A stretch of DNA of 64,000 bases, from contig NW_017567017.1 of NCBI RefSeq assembly GCF_001661265.1, positions 1-64,000 on the forward strand, read 5' to 3'. This DNA comes from Saitoella complicata NRRL Y-17804 (lineage: Eukaryota; Ascomycota; Saitoellomycetes; Saitoellales; Saitoellaceae). This document shows, piece after piece, positions 32,863 to 39,746 of the stretch. Both the position numbers and the translations under genes were made by a program. The notes under the pieces were generated by a model. It was not told the DNA's origin, did no database searches, and was given only the letters and a program-made list of their open reading frames with translations. How positions within the stretch are numbered: position 1 is the stretch's first letter; each line of letters starts with the position of its first letter.

Positions 32863-33568
32863 ACAGGAGAACGTAGGGGTGGATGATAACGTGTTAGAGG
32901 GAGATCTCGCTGCACACGGCGAGCGAAGCTGCATCTGCAGTTCTCGCCGTGAACCAAGGTTGCCGAATCTTGACCCCAAGTACTCAGATCTCTCTTCATC
33001 GGTGCAGGATTTAAGTGCCGCATCGAGGCGCCCGTGCACCTCTGCCATACTACAAGACAATGTGATACGGAGCATGATCGTGCAATGCGCGTTTGATGAT
33101 GAAGTCCGGTTGCGCAAAAGAGAGGGAGTTATGGCTCGACAACGACAGTACGGACGAGGTGGGAAGGACACCATGCGACTGTGAGGTCCTGAGCCGTGAC
33201 AAGCCGTTTTGATACCTCAGTAGGAGCGCATGCATCTTTGAGGAGGGACAGTGAATAAACTATTGTTTTCAGAAGTTACAGAGCAATATGAAAACAGTCG
33301 AAGGTACTGTATGAAGGAAGAATTGTTGATAATAAGGATATGATAGGTATAGTGTAGCAAAAGTAGCAAGATAGCAAATGTCTATGCGCCGTTATCCTCG
33401 TTTCCGTGATCACTCCATTCCCAAAACATCATCCTTGCCGTAAGTTCATAACAAAAAAACACCATGTCACCAATGTCCATACTCAATCCCAAACGCCATG
33501 ACTATTACTTCGAGTACACCGCTCAATCACCAGCCGCGTATCGTTAAGTCCGAGCGGGCGTTATGTGT
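32863..33568. other. Convergent intergenic region, nothing recognised
   Basis: About 700 bp between the VPS37 stop and the stop of the unrecognised minus-strand gene. It contains AT-rich 3'-end-like sequence around 33240-33380. This is the left edge of the repeat-rich accessory block. Confidence 0.5.
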
Positions 33569-34413
33569 TTAAGATCGATGGCTGATGAAACCATCAAATA
33601 GATTCTTAAGCCGCCCGTAGTAATAGTCGGCGTCCGTTACTGGGAAGTTGCTGTACCCTGTACAAGGAAGTAAGCAAACCGCAGCAATACGAGCGAAGAG
33701 GATTGAGGCACCCCAGGTTCGGACAAAACGGAGAGCTAGGCCCAAGTTCGTCACAACATCGTCCGAATATAACGGATTCCTGTGCGAATCATCATGTCGT
33801 GCCATCATAATGGCATTGGTTGCCTGAAAATAGTCATTCTTAGCATCGCGGGCAGAGAAAGAATGGAGACGCATACTAGATCGACGTTGGGGAGGAAATC
33901 CTGAAGCCAGTGAGATTTCCTGTCCTTGTGATTCAGGAATTTAAGCATCACAGTACGGTAGTGGGATAGCTCCCACCCCACACACCACCCCTTCATTTTC
34001 TTTTCCTGCGCTTTCGTTTTCCTAGCCTCATGGGATACGTAACGCATCACCCACAGCAAGCAGAACTCCTCGACTAAATCGAGGGCTTCTATCAAAACTT
34101 TCCTGGGAGATGCGATGTCAAAATGGTCGTCCAACTCGATGTCCTCTCGATGCTTAAGGTCGGCGGCAGTCGGGGGTTCCCTTGGCGGTTTAGGGGTACT
34201 CTCTAGATATGTCTGGTACGAGTCAGTATATTGGGCGATGAACAAGAAGCATGACGAAGAAAAGTCAAAGAACCCTAACCCAAGGAGATATGGTTGGCGC
34301 AGAGAGAGAAGGAAGAACCGATGCCCCGTCCTTGGCGATGTGTAGAGGGAGTCCGCAATGCAGACCGGAACCTGTGTGGGGACAACAAGCGCTGGGAGAA
34401 ACCAGACACGCAT
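33569..34413 (-). CDS. Unrecognised protein, two or more exons
   Basis: Two exons (33877-34413 and 33569-33823) with a clean 53-bp intron (GTATGC, branch GCTAAG, TCAG) give up to 263 residues. The middle part is globular and helix-rich: DDHFDIASPRKVLIEALDLV, EEFCLLWVMRYVSHEARK, GWELSHYRTVMLKFLNHKDR and, across the splice, LPNVDLATNAIMMARHDDS. The protein ends VTDADYYYGRLKNLFDGFIS. I do not recognise a family. The start is doubtful: the ATG at 34413 lies inside the first copy of a 171-bp duplicated segment, and the first 60 residues look unlike the rest, so the true 5' exon may lie further upstream. Confidence 0.5.
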
Positions 34414-34517
34414 TGAGGCCGTGCAAGGGCGAACTCTTTGACAGCTGGTCCTGGGCTCTCACGGGTTGGTTCCGGTCCTGCCCAAGAGCAGTCGAACGCT
34501 GTCTTATCCTGTTGAAA
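34347..34517. repeat. Direct repeat, copy 1 of a 171-bp segment
   Basis: Nearly identical to 34566-34736, offset 219 bp, differing at only a few positions. Each copy contains, on the minus strand, a possible intron (GTGAG... to CACACAG) and the codons QQDKTAFDCS. Copy 1 has TTGGGC where copy 2 has the stop-forming TTAGGC. Confidence 0.9.
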
Positions 34518-34565
34518 GTCGAGATGGACGGGGTGCTGGGGCGTGGCCGGTGCCGTAATGGCAAA

Positions 34566-34736
34566 GGGAGTCCGCAGTGCGGACCGGAACCTGTGTGGGG
34601 ACAACAAGCGCTGGGAGAAACCAGACACGCATTGAAGCCGTGCAAGGGCGAACTCTTTGACAGCTGGTCCTGGGCGCTCACGGGTTGGTTCCGCTCCTGC
34701 CTAAGAGCAGTCGAACGCTGTCTTATCCTGTTGAAG
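34566..34736. repeat. Direct repeat, copy 2 of a 171-bp segment
   Basis: Second copy of the duplicated segment. On the minus strand it encodes the last residues (QQDKTAFDCS and stop) of the upstream unrecognised gene. The 48 bp between the copies (34518-34565) is unique. Confidence 0.9.
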
Positions 34737-35366
34737 GGCCACGTTGTCGAGTTGTTGGTATGTCGGCACCTTCTCTCTCTGCGTCGGGGACCGGCAATGC
34801 AACGGAAGAAATAAGAAAGAAAAGTTAGTACGTACATTGTAATGATGACAAGTCTGCTGATCCACTTTCTTGCTTCCCGTCCCCACCAGGTACTCCAAAG
34901 ACCTCATAAGATGGGTCTGCACGTAACGGTCGGCTTGGCCCTCGGTAAATCCATGGTCGACAAGATCATCCCATACGGCATCTTCAACCTTTTTCCAATG
35001 CGTGTCGCTCCGCATATCACCAGAGAATCCAAACTGTCTCTCGATATCGGCGGTGAGGGATGCATCCTTGTAAACTTGCAGCGAACAACACGGCGAGCTT
35101 CGGCTCTTGTGAGGGGATCGGTCGCGGGTCCGGCATGAGTGTTTATCGGAGGCCTCCGTCCGTCGTGGCGAACGCGAGCGTTCGTTGCACGAATGTGTGC
35201 TGGTATGATCACCAGTTCGAGACTTCGAAGACCTATGGCGACTACGAGATCGACGACAAGACTGCTTGGAGCTGGACGGCGCTCTGGGTCCAGTAGATCG
35301 ATGTTCCGTTGATCCCATCGACGGGGATGAAGAGCCTGGGGCACTGTAACCAGAACCGTCGGTCAT
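34701..35366 (-). CDS. Unrecognised Ser/Arg-rich protein with a helical C-terminal domain
   Basis: Two exons (34836-35366 and 34701-34778) with a 57-bp intron (GTACGT, branch ACTAAC, CGCAG) give 202 residues; the intron is a multiple of three and stop-free, so the frame is also open unspliced. The N-terminal half is Ser/Arg-rich (RRSRSRHRSSKSRTGDHTS, ERSRSPRRTEAS, RTRDRSPHKSRS), resembling RS domains of splicing factors. A globular part follows: LTADIERQFGFSGDMRSDTH, WKKVEDAVWDDLVDHGFTEG, QADRYVQTHLMRSLEYLVG. The last residues are encoded by copy 2 of the 171-bp repeat. I do not recognise a family. The 5' end at 35366 is the first ATG of an otherwise open frame. Strand and composition resemble a real gene, but expression is unproven. 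Confidence 0.5.
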   Translation of the reverse strand: MTDGSGYSAPGSSSPSMGSTEHRSTGPRAPSSSKQSCRRSRSRHRSSKSRTGDHTSTHSCNERSRSPRRTEASDKHSCRTRDRSPHKSRSSPCCSLQVYKDASLTADIERQFGFSGDMRSDTHWKKVEDAVWDDLVDHGFTEGQADRYVQTHLMRSLEYLVGTGSKKVDQQTCHHYNVRTNFSFLFLPLHCRSPTQREKVPTYQQLDNVALQQDKTAFDCS

Positions 35367-36504
35367 GGTTGTGATGTAGTGTTTAATGATAACCAGGGAT
35401 GGGAACGACGAAGTACTTGTACTCCTCCCATGACTACTTCGCCCCACTTTGCAGATCCGTTGCCCCCCGGAACCGCGGGCCAACTCATCTGGCCGACCGA
35501 TCCCACAAGAAAATTTCCTCATTGATCCATCCTTGCTTCGCCTTCGTCATCATTGACTTTCTTTTTCGAAGTTCTTTTCCAGAACGAAACAGCCTCTACC
35601 TGAACCGGGTGTGAGCGTGTTCGCTCCCTCGGAAGGGGCCCTAGCGCGACCCGGCGGCCCGCGCTTGCAGATCAGCTGCGCATGCCGTGCGATCCAAGGC
35701 GAAACGAAAGAAATTTAATATTTAAATGTTGAGGGATGTCTTTTCTCCAATAGCTGTTGATAGAGCTGGTGGCTGGATGAAGGGATGAGCCGTGATTGAT
35801 ATTGATGGCGGCGATGCCCGGAAACCGAGAAGTTCAAGCCTGGTAGATGCGATGAACCCGCACAAATCGATTCATGACAGCACTCTTGATCGATTGATCC
35901 CTCTCAATACATTGAGCCTGTTATTCACGATCGGTTAATTAAACCAAATAATTACGATCGCCCTTGACATCAGCTACGTCTCAGGTTGAAACGCTCGGAA
36001 TGCGGGCTACCATGGACCACATACGCACGCGAACACACGCACACCCAAAGACACGTTTGAATCCGGAAGCAGATCGACTAGCACGAAAGAAGAGATGGTG
36101 TTATGAGCAATCTCGGTTGTTTGGCAGGACGAGCGAAATTGCGAATTCATTGCGTGATCCACGGATATCGGTATCGATTTGAAGCTGTAAAAAATGTATA
36201 CCGGGCGAGAAGTCTAGCAATCAATGTTGCTTAAACACGTCTATCAAGACTTCTATCAATACCCACGGCCATCCCTAGTCATTCGATCTCTGACAATCAA
36301 TCCCATCCGCCCACGAACTTTACCTATGCATATCTAAACTTTCGCCATGCATTCCCGCCCAGCACAATGACACAAGTACTACCACGTACGCCGGCGCCAT
36401 GATGTTACTGTAGATACCGCGGAGCCGCAATCCATTCGGGAATGCCCGCACACGGCACGTACGCCAGGATAACGCGCACCAACGAGCCGTTCCTACCTAC
36501 ACAC
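35367..36504. other. Long intergenic region, nothing recognised
   Basis: About 1.1 kb between the unrecognised Ser/Arg-rich gene and the SIR2 stop. It is AT-richer in places (for example 35690-35730) and shows only short frames. No RNA gene or repeat pair was seen. Confidence 0.5.
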
Positions 36505-38301
36505 TCATTCCAACCCCTCGTCGCCTCCCCCTCGATCCCCGTCCGCCTCACCACCACAAACGACAACCTCCTCCCCCATCACCCTCCCCCTCCACCACCC
36601 CTCCCTCCCCCCCTCCACCCCCCTCCACTCAACCCTAACCGCCCTCTCCCCACCAGCACCCAACCTCAACAACTGTTCTCCCTGTCCCCTACTAACAATC
36701 GCTCGTAGTTCATCGCTCCAGTTGAGACGTCGACAAACCTCCTCAACAACAACATCACTCCCAACCCCCAAGAGCTGCACATCAAACTCCACGTGTTTTA
36801 CCGCTTCTATCCCAACATAAACTGCCGGGACGTGGGGGGGTAATAGGCCGAGGATTTCTGAGACGGGAGAGACTTTAAGGGAGGTTCCGATTGCGATCAA
36901 CAAATCACAACATTCTGCATCGGGGGTGCGAGGGGGGGAGGTGGATGGGGTGGGAGAGCCGAGGAGACGGGAGGAGAAGGTTGGGGGGAGGGGTTCGCCG
37001 AAGAAGGTTATGTCGGGTTTCATCACGCCCAAGCTCGGGTCCACATCTTCTTCTTCTTCCTCCTCCTCATTCTCAGTTCTCTTCTTCCCCTTCTTCGTCG
37101 TCGTCGTCATCGGAGGGTTTTCCAAACACAGCGGACATTTAGGTATGCGTCCAGCACGGATATCCCCAAAAATCACCTCCCCCGGACATTTATACCCACA
37201 CGTAACACACCCCGCCCCCCCAAAACTCCCATGACACTGCACCAACTTCTCCCCCCTAATCCCCGCAACACTCTCCACCCCATCGATATTCTGCGTGTAA
37301 TTCGTCAAGAGTTTCCCCTTATCTTGCAACAAGCGAATAAACGCATGCGTGGGCGTAAACCGCGAAGAGGAGGAGGGTGGTAGGATGAGTCGAGCAAAAG
37401 AATAAAAGATCGATGGATCAGACCGGAAAACGTCGATATCGAACATCTCTTGTGGGTCGTTGAGTCCACACTCCGCCAACTTCGCATATATCCCCGTATC
37501 GGAGCGGAAATCTGGGATACCGAGACTCGTACTAATTCCCGCGCCCGTTAATACGATGATGTTCTTCGCGTTCCGAATCAACTCCACGGCATCTGACACG
37601 GTGTTGTATTGTGCTAGTTTTTGGCGTTTGGAGAGGAATCGTGAGAGTGCCATTTCGAGAAGGGGGAGGAGTGCTTGATCCGGGAATTCGCAGAGGAGGG
37701 GTGGGATGCGGAATCCGAAGGCGGAGAGGAGGGAACGGGTTGGTGTTTCGAGTTGGTTAACGTAGTATTTTAGGAAGAGGTCTGGGCCCATTTCGCGGAG
37801 GTCTTTGCGGAGTTTTGCGATTTCGGTGGGGGAGAGGAGTTCGTCCTGGGGTACTTCGCCGTCCTCGTCGTCGGAGTTGTCGGTGCGGTTTTGGGCTTCC
37901 ATGATGTCCAGCAACAAACTCCCGTCATCAGAACCGATCTCACTTCGCTGTTCCTCATCCAACGGAATCGCCCCCTCCACCTCACGATGCACGGTCTTCA
38001 CGCGCTTACTCGGCGGCTCCCCACCGTCCACATGTCCCATCCCCTTCCCGGCATCGACATCGACATCGCCGCTCGCAAACGGACCACCTACAGAAATCGG
38101 AGAAGACATCTCTGGATACGGCGGTGTTGGTGTTTCGTTAACGTCGCGGTTCGGTGCGTCGTCAGTCAGGTTCGTTGGTTTCAGTCGTGCGCTAGGCTGG
38201 GACTGCTTAGCATAACATTCGATACCTTCAATGACAATTTCAGCCAAACAGCTTACAATGGCCAGGAGAGTCCTGCTGGACTTCTCACGACGATAGGACA
38301 T
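36505..38301 (-). CDS. Sir2-type NAD+-dependent protein deacetylase
   Basis: Nuclear sirtuin of the Sir2/Hst1/SIRT1 group. One open frame of 598 residues; a 54-bp intron-like segment near the 5' end (38203-38256) is described separately. The N-terminal helical module LRKDLREMGPDLFLKYYVNQ and SAFGFRIPPLL is typical of Sir2/SIRT1. The catalytic core has GAGISTSLGIPDFRS (about 253-267), the NAD-binding TQNIDGVE and the catalytic His in HGSFGGAGC (about 356-364). Two zinc-binding Cys pairs follow (CVTCGYKC, CPLC), with an acidic insertion (NEEEEEEEDVDPS) beyond the second, then ITFFGEPLP and IGTSLKVSP. An acidic N-terminus and a bipartite-like basic segment (PPSKRVKTVHR) suit nuclear import. It usually deacetylates histone H4 K16 and silences chromatin. 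The Gly/Arg-rich C-terminus is low complexity. Confidence 0.92.
   Translation of the reverse strand: MSYRREKSSRTLLAIVSCLAEIVIEGIECYAKQSQPSARLKPTNLTDDAPNRDVNETPTPPYPEMSSPISVGGPFASGDVDVDAGKGMGHVDGGEPPSKRVKTVHREVEGAIPLDEEQRSEIGSDDGSLLLDIMEAQNRTDNSDDEDGEVPQDELLSPTEIAKLRKDLREMGPDLFLKYYVNQLETPTRSLLSAFGFRIPPLLCEFPDQALLPLLEMALSRFLSKRQKLAQYNTVSDAVELIRNAKNIIVLTGAGISTSLGIPDFRSDTGIYAKLAECGLNDPQEMFDIDVFRSDPSIFYSFARLILPPSSSSRFTPTHAFIRLLQDKGKLLTNYTQNIDGVESVAGIRGEKLVQCHGSFGGAGCVTCGYKCPGEVIFGDIRAGRIPKCPLCLENPPMTTTTKKGKKRTENEEEEEEEDVDPSLGVMKPDITFFGEPLPPTFSSRLLGSPTPSTSPPRTPDAECCDLLIAIGTSLKVSPVSEILGLLPPHVPAVYVGIEAVKHVEFDVQLLGVGSDVVVEEVCRRLNWSDELRAIVSRGQGEQLLRLGAGGERAVRVEWRGVEGGREGWWRGRVMGEEVVVCGGEADGDRGGGDEGLE
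38203..38256 (-). other. Possible in-frame intron in the SIR2 gene
   Basis: The minus strand has GTAAGC at its start, a GCTAAG branch-like site and CAG at its end, 54 bp long, the usual intron size in this window. It is a multiple of three and stop-free. Removal would join TLLAI to SQPSARL and drop 18 residues from the non-conserved N-terminus. Confidence 0.45.
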
Positions 38302-38619
38302 CCCTCGATCGCGCGGGCCTGTGAGGTTACTTTGGAGTGATACGGACCGTCTCGGTGTGCCTTAATCTACACCGACGCATACCTTGCTGCAGTACATATT
38401 GCTTCGAGTCTCATGACGAATTCGCTCTGTCTAAGAAGCTCGACACGATCCTTGTCGGCCGGTCCTACAGGTCTGCTCAGTGCCTTGGTCATTCTTGACC
38501 CGGTTTACCCGGTTCCTTCCACGGAAACCTGGATCCGCATCCCTCCTCGCATTTCGGATTGATCTCATGGTTCGATGGCGACATCGACTCCATCGAAATT
38601 CCATCAAGGGCTTTTCGAA

Positions 38620-39270
38620 CCGGATATCGTCCGTCTGCCATCGACGTCACGCCATTTTCACAAACACGTTGCACGTTGCACGCCGCTTCCGTGGAATATC
38701 GAATAAGGTTCAGACAAAAGAGCAGGGGTGTCAAAAGAGCAGGGGTGTAGGAACTGATGATGACGTGGGTGGTAATCCGATCCCAGCCTTTCACGAGAGG
38801 GTGGGTTGTGTGGAGTGTGGTTTCTTGGAGCTGGTTACGACTCACCACCCCACCTCCTCCTCCCCGCAACCCTCCTCTCCCCTCATTCGCCCTCACCGCC
38901 CCCACCGCCCCCAACGCCGCACTTTTGATGTCCGGGCCGACTCTAGTGTCCAACTCTTCTGAGACCGGATATCTGTTATCGTTCGGGACCGCCCGCAATA
39001 TCGCTGTGGTCACGCCATATGCATTTCCACCAAACACGTTGACCACGCGGTTCCGCAAGGAATAACGTTCAGGAAAGAGCAGTGATGCCGGATCCGAAGC
39101 CTGGGGTGGCGTCTTCGATCCCAGGTTTTCACGAAGCGTTGGTTCGGTTGTCCTGCAGTGAGGATGGTTGTTGTATCATCTCAACCACGATTCACTCCAG
39201 GACGTCTTCCCTCGCTCACCATCGACGCCCATCTCCCACCCCAATCATTTCCATGCCGTCCGATCCGTCC
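38620..39270. repeat. Diverged tandem duplication, unit about 365 bp
   Basis: Ordered blocks recur about 363-370 bp apart: ACCGGATATC, GTCACGCCAT (38646 and 39009), CAAACACGTTG (38661 and 39031), GTTCAG.AAAGAGCAG, GATCCCAG and TTTCACGA. The copies are clearly homologous but carry many changes, so the duplication is old. Exact ends are uncertain. Confidence 0.65.
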
Positions 39271-39402
39271 CAACCTCGGCCAATTCGTCATATATCACCC
39301 CCGCCGGCCCCAACTTAAACTTTCCTCTTATCATGCACGGGGGTTGCCAATGCGCAGCAACTCCAAGCGAGGCTATGTTTCGAAAGAAGAACGTCAACCA
39401 AC

Positions 39403-39549
39403 GAACGATTGGACCGGATCAAAGTTACCTCTTGGCTTGCCATATTACGAGGGGCTTAGTCATGATGGATAACAGGGTTTCCAGCAACCTTCTTCGTGTG
39501 TAACCCAAGAACGATTGGACCGGATCAAAAGTTATCTCTTGGCTTGCCA
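39403..39549. repeat. Direct repeat pair, offset 106 bp
   Basis: Segments 39403-39442 and 39509-39549 are nearly identical, with the core GAACGATTGGACCGGATCAA and then TCTTGGCTTGCCA. They differ by one inserted A and a C/T change. Sequence after them is only loosely similar, as expected for an older tandem duplication. Confidence 0.85.
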
Positions 39550-39624
39550 AGAACGATGCGTAATAATGACGGATGACCGCGTTTTCAGCAGGATTTCTTC
39601 TGCGATCCGGTCCGTTGGGTTACA
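39499..39624. repeat. Inverted-repeat element, possible tiny MITE or hairpin
   Basis: The left end TGTAACCCAA (39499-39508) plus GGACCGGATC is matched by GATCCGGTCC (39604-39613) plus TTGGGTTACA (39615-39624) in inverse orientation. The stem is about 20 bp with small interruptions. No clear target-site duplication was seen. Confidence 0.6.
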
Positions 39625-39691
39625 GGGAGGAAGTTGGTGGCGAAGGATAAAAAGGTGCCGTCGCCCACCCTTTTGAACGACTACCATCAAA

Positions 39692-39742
39692 CATCCACAC
39701 TACTCAAACATCCATACTACTCAAACATCCACACTACTCAAA
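39692..39742. repeat. 17-bp minisatellite just before a start codon
   Basis: Three tandem copies of CATCCACACTACTCAAA (the second has T for C), followed by a partial copy that runs into the ATG at 39747. It lies in the 5' leader of the five-exon unrecognised gene. Confidence 0.85.
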
Positions 39743-39746
39743 CATC

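Larger units (their letters stand above)
38302..39746. other. Repeat-rich intergenic region upstream of SIR2
   Basis: About 1.4 kb between the divergent SIR2 and five-exon orphan genes. Frames here are short or lack ATG starts. The region is made largely of local duplications: a diverged pair about 365 bp apart, a 106-bp-offset pair, a 17-bp doublet (AAAAGAGCAGGGGTGTC) near 38718, an inverted repeat and a 17-bp minisatellite. Confidence 0.6.

Noticed and set aside
34266-34281. AACCCTAACCC in a minus-strand gene, a second telomere-like match
   Set aside because: Fewer than two repeat units; such short matches are expected by chance in 64 kb and are also common teloboxes.
34251-34814. 187-codon plus-strand frame spanning both copies of the 171-bp repeat
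   Set aside because: It is open because both copies share the same frame. The minus strand has better splice signals and continuity with adjacent exons.
38489-39058. 189-codon minus-strand frame upstream of SIR2
   Set aside because: Its first codon is TTG, it crosses the diverged tandem duplication, and no ATG-initiated portion looks protein-like.
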